Below are positions 39,120 through 48,673 of a stretch of 64,000 nucleotides of DNA, piece after piece (position 1 is the stretch's first letter; the number at the start of each line of letters is the position of its first letter). A program made the position numbers and the translations under genes. Origin of the DNA: Bacillus sp. V3-13. GTDB lineage: Bacteria; Bacillota; Bacilli; Bacillales; Cytobacillaceae. Location: NCBI RefSeq assembly GCF_002860165.1, contig NZ_PGUZ01000038.1, positions 36,464-100,463 on the forward strand. Direction: 5' to 3'. The notes under the pieces were generated by a model, which was not told the DNA's origin, did not search any database, and was given only the letters and a program-made list of their open reading frames with translations.

Positions 39120-40847
39120 TTATATAACTTCCATCTTTTCAACTTTTCCCACAGCACTCCGTCCCAAAATATGATCCGAAGTTAAGTAAGCCAAAGCCAT
39201 AATCGTTTCAGTAGGATTATAGGATGGCAGCGTCGGGAACTGGCCTCCACCTACCGCAAATAATCCTTTACATTCGTGGACTTCGCCATAGGGATTGACC
39301 ACAGATGTTGAAGGATCCCAGCCCATTCGATGAGTCCCCGTGTCATGGACGGTAACATGGTATTTCGGGGTTGGCGAATCCTCCCACCAATCCTTCATGC
39401 CCATTTCCCGGGCCAATTGTCGCTTAATTTTCATAAAATACTCGACCGATTTCCGGTCGTATTCAGTCCAGTCATGCGTGATTCTTAATGCTGGCTGGCC
39501 GAATGGATCCTTCACCTTCGGATCAAGGTCAACGTAGAATTGTTCCGAAGGCAAGGTAGAGTGCTGGGAATACATTTTGAATAGCTTGCGATAGTTTTCA
39601 CTGAGCCAGTCTTTCAAGCCCTTACCCCACTTTGGAACATGCGGCGGAAGACTGTGTACCGTTTCGATCGGCTGCATATCACCGGTCCAGGTATTAATCG
39701 GCGATCCCCATAGTACTCCCTCTTCATTGTCCGGAATTAGTTCCGAAGTTAGATCATCGAGGACACTTCCTGATTGCAGTGAACCCATGAACGGGTTCGT
39801 TATTTCAGGCATGATGCCGGTAAACCAGCCGTAATTATGAATGGATAAATGCTTCCCAACATGGCCGCTTTCATTGATTCCAGAAGCCAGAAGCAGCCGT
39901 GCATTTTCAAGGGCATAACAGCTCAGTATCACAATATCAGCTGTTACCTCAACAACGTTTCCTTCAGAATCAAAATAAGAAACACCCAGCACACGGCCCG
40001 AAGAATCACGATTTACTTTAAACACCCGAACGTATTGACGGATTTCGAGATTGTCGGTTTCTCTATTGGCGGTACTGACCAGTTCATGCGTGGAGAGCTT
40101 TGCTCCAACATGGCAATGATAGCCGTGACAGAAGCCGCAATTCGTACATGCCGAGCGTCCTTTATAATCGATTGTCGCAATGCCGGTTGGAGTCGGAAAC
40201 GGATGATAGCCCAGCTTCCTCGCTGCTTCTGTGAAAAGTTTGTCCGCTCCAGCCCGTGGCAGAGGCGGCATTGGATAGCCCCTTTTACGCGGGGACTCAA
40301 ACGGATTTCCTCCATCTTGTATCTCACCGTTTATATTTCCGGGTTTACCGGCAACCCCGAGCTCCCATTCCACCTTGTCATAGTAAGGCTCCAAATCATC
40401 ATAGCTGATTGGCCAATCGACCACTGTCGTATCCTCAGGCAAAGCTGATTCTGAAAACCGTTCGACGATCGAGCTGCGCATTTTAAAATCACTCTCGCGA
40501 AAGCGGAAGGATGCTGCTCCCCACGATCTGGTTCCTCCTCCTGTTCCGATTGAAGGCGGCGTTTGAAAAGGGTCGCCGAGTCCGAGCTTGTTACTCGCCC
40601 ACGGCAATACGACCGCTTCCTTCTTGTCATTAGGCCTCCACGTAATCGGGTCTGTCCGCATATGCGGAACCATGGCACTCCGGCAATAATAACGGATTTC
40701 ATCAAACTTCGTTAAAAAATCCTGTTCCTTATAAAAAGCACCTTTTTCCAGCCCGACTACTTTCAAACCGGCGCGTGCCAGCTCTGTGGCAATAATGCCG
40801 CCGGAAGCTCCAAGTCCGACTACGATGGCGTCATAATGTTTCGTCAT
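39120..40847 (-). CDS. GMC-family FAD oxidoreductase (gluconate 2-dehydrogenase large-subunit type)
   Basis: A 575-residue flavoprotein. YDAIVVGLGASGGIIATELA at the N-terminus binds FAD. The C-terminal domain has HDTGTHRMGWDPSTS and LPSYNPTETIMALAY, carrying the catalytic His/Asn pair. A Cys-rich segment CTNCGFCHGYHC suggests an Fe-S or electron-relay site. No signal peptide is seen. It overlaps the small-subunit gene by four bases. Relatives oxidise gluconate, sorbitol, fructose or, in glucoside 3-dehydrogenases, sugar C3 hydroxyls. Substrate here is unknown; a 3-keto-sugar role is one inference from the neighbouring TIM-barrel epimerase and cupin. Confidence 0.88.
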   Translation of the reverse strand: MTKHYDAIVVGLGASGGIIATELARAGLKVVGLEKGAFYKEQDFLTKFDEIRYYCRSAMVPHMRTDPITWRPNDKKEAVVLPWASNKLGLGDPFQTPPSIGTGGGTRSWGAASFRFRESDFKMRSSIVERFSESALPEDTTVVDWPISYDDLEPYYDKVEWELGVAGKPGNINGEIQDGGNPFESPRKRGYPMPPLPRAGADKLFTEAARKLGYHPFPTPTGIATIDYKGRSACTNCGFCHGYHCHVGAKLSTHELVSTANRETDNLEIRQYVRVFKVNRDSSGRVLGVSYFDSEGNVVEVTADIVILSCYALENARLLLASGINESGHVGKHLSIHNYGWFTGIMPEITNPFMGSLQSGSVLDDLTSELIPDNEEGVLWGSPINTWTGDMQPIETVHSLPPHVPKWGKGLKDWLSENYRKLFKMYSQHSTLPSEQFYVDLDPKVKDPFGQPALRITHDWTEYDRKSVEYFMKIKRQLAREMGMKDWWEDSPTPKYHVTVHDTGTHRMGWDPSTSVVNPYGEVHECKGLFAVGGGQFPTLPSYNPTETIMALAYLTSDHILGRSAVGKVEKMEVI

Positions 40848-41422
40848 TTTAGCACCTCTTTTTCAAGAGCGGATAGGCCAAGCTTCTGAATATCGGCAAG
40901 CGATTTAATTTCGATCTGTCTGCTGTCATAACCGAGCTGCATTTGTTCCGGCGAATATCCCCATTGTGCGCCGGGGAAGCCGATCATCTTCCAGCCGACG
41001 CCATCCCGGTTGCCGCCGTATATCGGATCTCCAAAAGTGCCTTCGATCGTATGCTCGTAAACGACTGAAAAAAATTGAACGAGCAGCAAATCCTCTTCAT
41101 CAATATCACCAACAGTTGGTTCCATTTCTGCTCTCAATTGATCAATATCCAGAAGCACCGCATCCTGCTGTTCAACCGATAGCTCTACAAATTGTTTTCT
41201 AAACTTCTTTTCACAAAATTGCTCAAAAAGTGCCAGCCCTTTTCGATAAAAGGTTTGCAGATGGCTGTAAAATCCGGAAAGAGAGCGGTCAATAAAAATG
41301 ACTGCTCCTGCCTCCCTCGCGCCCGGACTGTTTTCTTCACTAGGAATAAAACGGGACGCAATCGCTTCAATCGTTTTGGCTTCTTCCTGATTAAAATACG
41401 TATAGGCTTGAAAATCCAACAT
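40844..41422 (-). CDS. Gluconate 2-dehydrogenase subunit 3 family protein
   Basis: A 192-residue small partner of GMC dehydrogenases. The FNQEEAKTIEAIASRFIPSEENSPGAREAGAVIFID segment is typical of subunit 3. Classical subunit 3 proteins carry a twin-arginine signal, but this one begins MLDFQAYTYF without any signal, so the complex should be cytosolic. GGGAGG precedes the ATG, and the stop overlaps the GMC start (ATGA), indicating a stoichiometric complex. Confidence 0.87.
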   Translation of the reverse strand: MLDFQAYTYFNQEEAKTIEAIASRFIPSEENSPGAREAGAVIFIDRSLSGFYSHLQTFYRKGLALFEQFCEKKFRKQFVELSVEQQDAVLLDIDQLRAEMEPTVGDIDEEDLLLVQFFSVVYEHTIEGTFGDPIYGGNRDGVGWKMIGFPGAQWGYSPEQMQLGYDSRQIEIKSLADIQKLGLSALEKEVLK

Positions 41423-41459
41423 CCCTTTCCCCTCCCTTGTAACCAGATTAGAACTGCAT

Positions 41460-42308
41460 TTATTTCACATTTACTGGCTTCTCAGCATAGAGAGGAAGCG
41501 ACTTGAACCGCTTTGTATTTTCAGTGATGGCAATCTCAACCGGCAAACGCTCCATGCTCGATGCTCCGAAGAATCCAGCGATTCCGTTTGTATGTTGCAA
41601 TACATATTCAACATCCTCAGGTACCGCAATTGGCCCACCATGACAGATAACAAGCACATCAGGATTTACTTCTTTCGCAGCATCGCTCATCTTTTGGACG
41701 GCTTCGACCGCTTCATCCAGGGACATCGTGCTTTTTGCGCCGATAAATCCTTTAAGTGTGGTTCCCACATGGGCGACGATTATATCCGCACCGGCTTCCG
41801 CCATGGCGCGCGCCTCTTCTTCGTTGAACACGTAAGGTGATGTAAACAGGTCCAATTCGTTGGCATAGCGAATCATTTCTACTTCACGTTCAAAGCCCAT
41901 TCCGGTCTCTTCCATGTTTGCTCGTAACCGCCCTTCATACAGGCCGACTGTCGGGAAGTTTTGCACGCCTTTGAAACCAATTTTCTTTAGTTCTTCTAAA
42001 AATTGCGGCATGATTCTGAATGGGTCGGTACCGCATACACCTGCGAGAACAGGAATATGTTTAACGACAGGCAACACTTCTGCCGCCATTTCGACGACAA
42101 TCTGGTTGGCATCGCCGTAAGGCATTAAACCGGAGATTGACCCGCGCCCGGCCATTCTGAACCGTCCGGAATTATAAATGATGATTAAGTCGGCGCCGCC
42201 TTCTTCCGCACATTTGGCAGAAATTCCCGTTCCTGCTCCCGCTCCAATGATCGGCTTCCCTTCCGCTACCTGCTGTTTTAATCGGCTTAAAATTTCTTGT
42301 CTATTCAT
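41460..42308 (-). CDS. Phosphoenolpyruvate hydrolase family / TIM-barrel protein associated with UPF0261
   Basis: A 282-residue TIM-barrel protein of the PEP-hydrolase/Tm-1-associated family. IIGAGAGTGISAKCAEEGGADLIIIYNSGR, MPYGDANQIVVEMA and PVLAGVCGTDPF are family hallmarks. Related barrels act on phosphoenolpyruvate or similar enol substrates, but the true reaction is unknown. Its start overlaps the UPF0261 stop by eight bases, and this pair is widely conserved. Here it lies inside a sugar-oxidation operon, so it may process a keto-acid fragment. Confidence 0.82.
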   Translation of the reverse strand: MNRQEILSRLKQQVAEGKPIIGAGAGTGISAKCAEEGGADLIIIYNSGRFRMAGRGSISGLMPYGDANQIVVEMAAEVLPVVKHIPVLAGVCGTDPFRIMPQFLEELKKIGFKGVQNFPTVGLYEGRLRANMEETGMGFEREVEMIRYANELDLFTSPYVFNEEEARAMAEAGADIIVAHVGTTLKGFIGAKSTMSLDEAVEAVQKMSDAAKEVNPDVLVICHGGPIAVPEDVEYVLQHTNGIAGFFGASSMERLPVEIAITENTKRFKSLPLYAEKPVNVK

Positions 42309-43539
42309 GGTTCAGCACCTCTTCTTTTTTGTATAGTTCATCGAGCTTGACCGCCATCGCTGCCGCGAATTTTGGGTCATTTATATTTACATCCATTTCG
42401 ATCAGTTCAATATGGGAATTAAGTGACTCTTTTAAACTTGCAAATAAAGCCCGGTCAGCTTCCGGATCGTAAAAGACCCCGCCCTCTCCGGCGATGGAAG
42501 ACACTCCTTTTAAAGGAATAAACACACTGACCGGCCCCTTGGCTTTATTCAATTTCTCAGCAATTCTTCTCCCAAGCTCTGTGCATTCTTCAGGGGTAGT
42601 CCTCATCAGTGTGACGTTTGAATTGTGTTTATAAAACTTCCGGTGATTGTAGTGTTTAGGAAGCGTGTCGAATGGACCGAAGTTGACCATATCCAGCGCC
42701 CCGAGCGAAACAACCTGCGGAATGCCGAGCCTCCCGGCCATTTCAAGTCTCTCCGGACCGGCTGACAGCATTCCGCCCGCCAGCTCATCAGCGAGTTCAG
42801 TCGTGGTTAAGTCCAGCGACACGGCAATGTATCCATCTTTCATAAGAGATTCCATCGCTTTTCCGCCTGACCCATTTGCATGAAAGACGACAACCTCGTA
42901 ACCCAAACTCTCCAACACCTTGCCAGCATGGGTGGCACAGGCTGTTGTCACACCAAACATCGAGATCGCGGCGATTGGCTTTTCCTCATCAACCACTTCA
43001 TCCGAGTTTTCATTTGCTTGCACCATGCCGGCGATCGCTGCGGCCGCATTGCGGAGGATTTTTTTCGAAATCCGGTTAATCCCGGCGATATCGACAACCG
43101 AATACATCATCGTGATGTCGGTTTGGCCTACATACGGACTTGTATTCCCTGACGCAATCGTTGAGACAATCAGCTTTGGCACACCAACCGGCAATTTACG
43201 CATCGCTCTGGCGGCAATCGACGAGCCGCCAGAACCACCCAACGCAAACACGCCTCCGAGACGGCCTTCCTCGTACAGTTTCTTCACAAGCCTGGCGGCG
43301 CCTTCCGCCATCGCATCAATCGCCTTGCCGCGATCGTTTTCGGCAATTAATTGGGCTGTACTTGTTCCGGCTGCATTCGCCACTTCTTCCCGCTCAATAT
43401 CGGCCGGCACTTGAGGCACGCCAAGAATCCCGACATCGATCAGCAACACTTCACATCCATGCAAACGGATCAGGTCACTGACATATTGATGTTCGACGCC
43501 CTTTGTATCAAGTGTTCCTATAACAACGACAGCTGCCAT
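42301..43539 (-). CDS. UPF0261 family protein (Tm-1-like ATP-binding domain)
   Basis: A 412-residue protein of UPF0261, the bacterial homologues of the plant Tm-1 N-terminal domain. VVVIGTLDTKGVEHQYVSDLI at the start and FALGGSGGSSIAARAM are conserved. It may bind ATP. No biochemical role is established. It pairs with the TIM-barrel protein encoded downstream (eight-base overlap). GGAGG precedes the ATG. The operon context links both to an imported sugar or sugar derivative. Confidence 0.85.
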   Translation of the reverse strand: MAAVVVIGTLDTKGVEHQYVSDLIRLHGCEVLLIDVGILGVPQVPADIEREEVANAAGTSTAQLIAENDRGKAIDAMAEGAARLVKKLYEEGRLGGVFALGGSGGSSIAARAMRKLPVGVPKLIVSTIASGNTSPYVGQTDITMMYSVVDIAGINRISKKILRNAAAAIAGMVQANENSDEVVDEEKPIAAISMFGVTTACATHAGKVLESLGYEVVVFHANGSGGKAMESLMKDGYIAVSLDLTTTELADELAGGMLSAGPERLEMAGRLGIPQVVSLGALDMVNFGPFDTLPKHYNHRKFYKHNSNVTLMRTTPEECTELGRRIAEKLNKAKGPVSVFIPLKGVSSIAGEGGVFYDPEADRALFASLKESLNSHIELIEMDVNINDPKFAAAMAVKLDELYKKEEVLNHE

Positions 43540-43560
43540 CCCTTATGCCTCCATTACTTC

Positions 43561-43986
43561 CTATCGTGCCGGGACTTTGCCGGGTTCAGCGATTGTGCAG
43601 TCGGAACCGTTGCGCATCGCCTGTTCCGATCCGGCAGGAGAATAAAGCACGAACACCCGCATCGGCTCCCAGCCTGTATTGATGCTGTAGTGGTACCTGC
43701 TTTCCGGGATATAAACAGTACTTCCAGCACTAATTTTAAAAACCTGCGGGTTGCCATGCTCATCTTCGACCATTTGCTCCCCTTCACCGGAGATAATGTA
43801 CATGATCTCTTCGGCACCCGGGTGGTTGTGCCTGCCATGCCCTTTGCCCGGATCGACAATGACGACTCCGGCACTAAAAGCAGTGGAACCAGTCAATTCA
43901 GGTGTGCTTGTCAGCTTGATCGTTCCCCAGTCAAACAGCAGCGTTTCCACTTGTTCAGGTGTTATATGAAATTGTTTATCGGCCAT
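43561..43986 (-). CDS. Cupin domain protein
   Basis: A 141-residue single-domain cupin. The metal-binding set is in GHGRHNHPGAEEIMYIISGEGE (two His and a Glu) with the later His in SRYHYSINTG. Cupins of this size can be sugar isomerases, epimerases or dioxygenases. The ATG at 43986 is preferred over an in-frame TTG at 44001. It lies between the TIM-barrel epimerase and UPF0261 genes. Function unknown. Confidence 0.8.
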   Translation of the reverse strand: MADKQFHITPEQVETLLFDWGTIKLTSTPELTGSTAFSAGVVIVDPGKGHGRHNHPGAEEIMYIISGEGEQMVEDEHGNPQVFKISAGSTVYIPESRYHYSINTGWEPMRVFVLYSPAGSEQAMRNGSDCTIAEPGKVPAR

Positions 43987-44016
43987 CCTTTTTGCCCCCA
44001 ATCTTTTTTGAAAAAA

Positions 44017-44886
44017 TTAAATTTTTTCCAGCACAGCGTTTTGGCTTTCTACCTCTTTAATGACCGCCCGCAAATAATCATGAGCCTGGCGGGCGACTAA
44101 ATCCGGTTCGACATCGCGGCGGTCAAAGCCGATTTCCATTGCGAGATATCCGTCATAGTTGATATCCTTCAGCGCTTTAATAACAGAATGGAAGTCTCCT
44201 CTTCCCTGCCCCGGTGCTAAACGATCATTATCGGAAATGTGCATATGTGCAAGGTTGCTGCCCATTTGATAGATATAATCACTTGAAACTTCCTTGCGAT
44301 AAAGGGCATGGAATGTATCGAACATGACTTTGACGTTAGGCTGGTTGACTTCTTCCATTAATTCGAGTGCGTCATCGCAGCGATCAACGAGATTGCTGTC
44401 AAACGGAGTTGGTTCAACCACTAAAGTAACGCCATAATCCTTTGCCGTATTGGCGATTTCGGTTAAAGCTTCCTTGCTCCATTCCCATGCCTGTTTCCGG
44501 CTTGTGCCGAATACCTGCCAGCCCGGGATATAAAGGAGCGTTTTTCCGCCCCACTCGGAACATAGTTCAGCTAAATCCTTATAATGTTCAATCGTATGTC
44601 TTCTTTCTTCCGGGATTGGCGAAGCGACATTATGGCCCGGACCGCCACTTAAAGCCGGCAGCATACTGGAAAGCTCCAAGCCGTAATGGTCCAAAATTTT
44701 CTTTATTTCCTTGCGTCTTTCTTTTGTTAATGTTGGCGGGTACGCATGCGGACTCGCTGCGCCAATTTCAATTCCGTCATATCCGATATTGGCGATTCGT
44801 TTAATCACTTCTTCAAGCGGGTAAGCAGGCAACCAAACCGGAAAACTCGCATATGGCCAAGTGTTGAAAGATAATTTCATTGACAT
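44017..44886 (-). CDS. Sugar phosphate isomerase/epimerase family TIM-barrel protein
   Basis: A 289-residue xylose-isomerase-like TIM barrel. The metal site is seen as Glu in LVVEPTPFDSN, Asp in VMFDTFHALY, His in HMHISDNDR and Glu in LAMEIGFDRR, as in tagatose 3-epimerases and inosose dehydratases. It could epimerise a ketose or act on a 3-keto-sugar. It follows the binding-protein gene at 28 bases. The metal-site spacing looks intact, so it is probably active. Confidence 0.85.
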   Translation of the reverse strand: MSMKLSFNTWPYASFPVWLPAYPLEEVIKRIANIGYDGIEIGAASPHAYPPTLTKERRKEIKKILDHYGLELSSMLPALSGGPGHNVASPIPEERRHTIEHYKDLAELCSEWGGKTLLYIPGWQVFGTSRKQAWEWSKEALTEIANTAKDYGVTLVVEPTPFDSNLVDRCDDALELMEEVNQPNVKVMFDTFHALYRKEVSSDYIYQMGSNLAHMHISDNDRLAPGQGRGDFHSVIKALKDINYDGYLAMEIGFDRRDVEPDLVARQAHDYLRAVIKEVESQNAVLEKI

Positions 44887-44913
44887 GATAAATTCCTCCT
44901 AATATTTAATAGA

Positions 44914-45972
44914 TTAATAAGTTGTACCTTTGTATTCAGATAGATTCTCTTTCGAAACTACCGGTGATTCCAATTTGATAAACTCAGGCATTTCTTCGCC
45001 TGCCAATGCCTTAGCCGCGGCAATGATGTTCATCGGTGTAATGACCGGATAAACCGTTGTCGATTCGATTACTCCCTTTTCGATCGCGTCAAATGCCGCT
45101 TCCTGGCCGTCAATACTGATTACTTTTATTTCATCTTGGCGTCCGGCCGCTTTGATGGCTTGAAGGGCTCCAAGTGTCATAATATCCGCATGTGTAAAGA
45201 CAGCATCAATCCCGCCTTTTGGAAATCTTTGCAGCATATCTTCCATGACTTTCAAACCTTGCGCCTGGTCATAGTTGGCAGTCTGGCTGGCAATCACTTC
45301 GATCCCTTGTTCATCTTTAATCGCATCCATAAAGCCTTTATGCCGGTCAATCGTTGGCGATGCGGAAGGACTTCCCTGCAGTTCCACAACTTTTCCTTTG
45401 CCTCCCAATCTCTTAACGAGATCTTTGCCGGCAGCATTTCCAAGTGCATAGTCATCGGCTTTAATCGTTGTTAACACCGGTGCATTGACCGTCCTGTCAA
45501 CCGAAATCACTTTGATTCCTGCCTCGGTTGCCCTCTTGACAGCCGGTGCAAGTGCATCTTTTTCCACCGCGTTGATGATGAGCACATCGATTCCTTTTGA
45601 GATAAAATCGTCAACCAGTTTTGTTTGGACGATCGGGTCATTCTGGCCGTCGCCGACCAGCAGTTCAATATTCGGGAAAAACTTTTTTGCTGCTTCTTCC
45701 GTTTTATTTTTTATCGCAACACCGTAAGGAAAAGTCGTAGATGCCACGGCAAACCCAACCTTGCCCTTTATGGATGCAGGATCTGCTTCCAGCTTCAATG
45801 CCTCCTGGCACTCAGCTCCACAATAAGGGCCGTACTCAATTTCCCCTGACGCTTCTGCTCCACCCGCTGTTTTTGCATCCGTGTTCGTTCCTGCCGAATT
45901 GTTTCCGCATGCTGTCATAAGCAGAACAGCCAGCGAAATTAAAACTGGAGTAAACGTTTTGAATGAACGCAT
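44914..45972 (-). CDS. Sugar ABC transporter substrate-binding lipoprotein
   Basis: A 352-residue ribose-type binding protein. The lipobox LLMTACGNNS places the lipid anchor at Cys22. Mature motifs include GFAVASTTFPYGVAIKNKTEE, INAVEKDALAPAVKRATEAG and FTHADIMTLGALQAIKAAG. It is followed upstream by its permease and ATPase genes. TAAGGAGG precedes the ATG. Ligand unknown. Confidence 0.92.
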   Translation of the reverse strand: MRSFKTFTPVLISLAVLLMTACGNNSAGTNTDAKTAGGAEASGEIEYGPYCGAECQEALKLEADPASIKGKVGFAVASTTFPYGVAIKNKTEEAAKKFFPNIELLVGDGQNDPIVQTKLVDDFISKGIDVLIINAVEKDALAPAVKRATEAGIKVISVDRTVNAPVLTTIKADDYALGNAAGKDLVKRLGGKGKVVELQGSPSASPTIDRHKGFMDAIKDEQGIEVIASQTANYDQAQGLKVMEDMLQRFPKGGIDAVFTHADIMTLGALQAIKAAGRQDEIKVISIDGQEAAFDAIEKGVIESTTVYPVITPMNIIAAAKALAGEEMPEFIKLESPVVSKENLSEYKGTTY

Positions 45973-46065
45973 TCCTTTTCCCTCCTTAAAAAATTTGTCT
46001 TTATAATTGTCTTTTCTGAACCTGCCTGTACGCTTTCCCCCTTTGCCGTTTTCTATTTATTACCA

Positions 46066-47100
46066 TCATAACCCTGTCCACTGCTGCTTAATGTGCTGTT
46101 TCAGGTATGGTGTCGTAAACAGGATTGCGGCAACGATAATCAGTCCTTTCGCTACTTGCTGGTTGTAAGGAGACACACCCAACAGATTTAATAGATTCGC
46201 AACCATCGCCAGCAGCAAAGCACCAAGGACCGTACCGCCGACGCCGCCCCGTCCACCCATCAAGCTCGTTCCGCCAATTACGACGGCAGCGATACTATCA
46301 AGCATGATCGTGCTGTCGGCTGTCGGGTGCCCGACGTATAGTCTTGAAGCATTGATAAGGCCAGCCAAAGCAGCGGTCAATCCGCTGATCGAGTAAACCA
46401 TAATTAAGATTCTTGTTGTCCTGACTCCGGATAATCTGGCTGCATCAAGGCTGCCGCCAACTCCATATACAAATCTGCCAAACGGCAAGTATTTCAGTAC
46501 CAGCCAGGAAATCACCGCAATTGCGATAAACAGGATGACCGGTCCGGGAACAATGCCAATTCCGCCATTCCCGAGCATCTCTACAATCTGGCTGTCCACC
46601 AGGAACGTCTGCGGAGTTCCGTTGGATAAAAGTAAAGCCGCACCATTTCCAACAGCCATGGTCGCCAGCGTCATAATAAACGGCTGGATGCCGAAAAACG
46701 TTGATCCGATGCCATTAATCATTCCAATTAACACTCCAATGACCAGGACGATTAATAGCGCGACCGGAACAGCCATTCCGGAGTTAAGCATTAAAGCGAA
46801 TGCCACTCCCGAGACGGCAAGGATCGCTCCGACTGAAAGATCAATGCCACCTGTCAGAATCACAAAGGTCATCCCAATCGCGACAATTCCAACCACGGAA
46901 GCTTGCCGGGTCACGTTGATGATATTCTGCAGGTTGAAGAATTCCGGTGTTAAAATCGCGGTCAGAACAATGATGCCGACAAAGAGCAGGATCGTCACTT
47001 TATAGGTGCGAAGAATGCTTAAAAACAAACCATCTGATCTTGCAGGATTTTCGATTGCGTTTCCTTCCAGTCTGATTGACGAAACACTTTCGTTTTTCAT
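46066..47100 (-). CDS. Sugar ABC transporter permease (RbsC family)
   Basis: A 344-residue permease with about eight to ten hydrophobic segments. TFVILTGGIDLSVGAILAV and VIGGTSLMGGRGGVGGTVLGAL are RbsC signatures, and SLDAARLSGVRTTRI is the ATPase-contact loop. It directly follows the ATPase gene, with GGAGGAG before the ATG. Confidence 0.93.
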   Translation of the reverse strand: MKNESVSSIRLEGNAIENPARSDGLFLSILRTYKVTILLFVGIIVLTAILTPEFFNLQNIINVTRQASVVGIVAIGMTFVILTGGIDLSVGAILAVSGVAFALMLNSGMAVPVALLIVLVIGVLIGMINGIGSTFFGIQPFIMTLATMAVGNGAALLLSNGTPQTFLVDSQIVEMLGNGGIGIVPGPVILFIAIAVISWLVLKYLPFGRFVYGVGGSLDAARLSGVRTTRILIMVYSISGLTAALAGLINASRLYVGHPTADSTIMLDSIAAVVIGGTSLMGGRGGVGGTVLGALLLAMVANLLNLLGVSPYNQQVAKGLIIVAAILFTTPYLKQHIKQQWTGL

Positions 47101-47102
47101 TC

Positions 47103-48620
47103 CTATACTCCTCCCACTGCATATTTCATAATCTTTTCTTCTGTCGCATCAGCCCGGTCCAGTTCACCGCTGATTTCTCCGTTGTGCATCACAAGAATGC
47201 GGTTACAATTTTCCAAAATTTCAGGTAACTCAGAAGAGATTAAGACAATGCCGATCCCTTCTTTGCAAAGCTCCCGCATGACACTATAGATTTGTGCTTT
47301 ACTGCCGACATCAATTCCCCTTGTCGGTTCATCGAGAAATAAGATAAACACACCAGTTTCCAGCCATTTCGCCAGGACTACTTTTTGCTGGTTGCCGCCT
47401 GATAGACTTCCAACCAGAACATCCAGATGAGGAAGCTTAATCTTCAGTTTTTCTACATAATCCTTCGCAATCGTGCGCTCTTTCCTGCTTTGGATCCAGT
47501 TCGTTTTGGAAAATGACAGTTTTGCAATCGAAATATTTTGTAAAGCTGACAGGTTTTTAAATAAGCCCTGTCCTTTCCGGTCCTCCGGAACTAAGCCGAT
47601 CCCTTTTTTAATTGCAAATTTAGGAGAACTAATCTTTACTTCCTTCCCCTTGATAAAAATTTTTCCCGAGTTAATCGGGTCAGCTCCGAAAATCGCCCGG
47701 GCCAACTCTGTTCGTCCCGCTCCCCTAAGACCGGCAATCCCCAATATTTCTCCTTTATAAAGAGAGAAGCTAATGTCGTGTAAAACGCCGGTTCTTGTAA
47801 GCCCTTCAACCCTGAGCAATTCTTCTTTCTCATCTGTATAAAGTTTTTCAGGTATGACCTGTTGAATCTTCCTGCCGACCATCTTTGAAACCAAATCATC
47901 CGGATTAGTATCGCGGATCCAGCCATCGTCAATTTGTTCGCCATCTTTTAAAACTAAATAACGGTCGGCTAAAACGAAAATCTCTTTTAAACGGTGCGAA
48001 ATAAAGATGATCGCCACACCCCGTTTTTTGAGGAGACGAATCATATCGAGCAGCTGTTCTACATCGTCCCCGCCCAGTACGGCAGTTGGCTCATCAAGGA
48101 TCATGATCTTCGCTTTTTGATAAAAGGCTCTGGCGATTTCAAGCATTTGCTGCTCAGCAATACTGAGACTGAATACAGCTTTTTCGACTGGTAAATACAA
48201 CTTGAGATCATGAAGAAACTTTTCAGCTTCCTTGCGCATTTTACGCCACTCAATCAGCCCTGCTTTTTTCTGGTACTGGTTATAGAATAGATTTTCGGCC
48301 ACAGACAAATGGGGAAATAAGCTTAATTCCTGGTGGACCGTAATCACTTCATGATTCACTGCTTCAAGTGGACTGTTAAACTTAACGATTTTGTCATTAA
48401 TCAAAATTTCGCCACTGTCAGCCTGGATGACTCCCGCTAATATTTTGATCAATGTTGATTTTCCAGCCCCGTTTTCCCCGACAAGCGTCAGGATCTCACC
48501 GGCGTTGATTTTCAAGTTGATATTATTCAGCACTGTCACTCCGGAATAGCTTTTTGAGATTCCGCGCATTTCGAGAAGGTGTGGGGCTGAGACTCTTTCT
48601 GCTTGTTTAGAAATACTCAT
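47103..48620 (-). CDS. Sugar ABC transporter ATPase (RbsA family)
   Basis: A 505-residue double ATPase. Domain 1 has GENGAGKST, TVHQE and MILDEPTAVL. Domain 2 has GLRGAGRTE, LSGGNQQKV and LFLDEPTRGIDVGSK. GGAGG precedes the ATG. Together with the permease and binding protein it forms one importer. It follows the ROK regulator gene in the same direction. Confidence 0.94.
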   Translation of the reverse strand: MSISKQAERVSAPHLLEMRGISKSYSGVTVLNNINLKINAGEILTLVGENGAGKSTLIKILAGVIQADSGEILINDKIVKFNSPLEAVNHEVITVHQELSLFPHLSVAENLFYNQYQKKAGLIEWRKMRKEAEKFLHDLKLYLPVEKAVFSLSIAEQQMLEIARAFYQKAKIMILDEPTAVLGGDDVEQLLDMIRLLKKRGVAIIFISHRLKEIFVLADRYLVLKDGEQIDDGWIRDTNPDDLVSKMVGRKIQQVIPEKLYTDEKEELLRVEGLTRTGVLHDISFSLYKGEILGIAGLRGAGRTELARAIFGADPINSGKIFIKGKEVKISSPKFAIKKGIGLVPEDRKGQGLFKNLSALQNISIAKLSFSKTNWIQSRKERTIAKDYVEKLKIKLPHLDVLVGSLSGGNQQKVVLAKWLETGVFILFLDEPTRGIDVGSKAQIYSVMRELCKEGIGIVLISSELPEILENCNRILVMHNGEISGELDRADATEEKIMKYAVGGV

Positions 48621-48673
48621 TCCTGATAACCTCCATCCAATTTGTTACCGCTTACATATTTAGTGAGAAAAAT

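Noticed and set aside
38992..39174. Short plus-strand frame with GGTGGTGG before an ATG
   Set aside because: It runs into the operon terminator and the antisense of the GMC gene and resembles no known peptide.
39849..40448. Plus-strand frame of 199 codons
   Set aside because: It lies wholly inside the GMC oxidoreductase gene on the opposite strand and has no recognisable protein features.
43351..44100. Plus-strand frame of 249 codons
   Set aside because: It spans the antisense of UPF0261, cupin and epimerase genes, which are each well supported, and has atypical composition.
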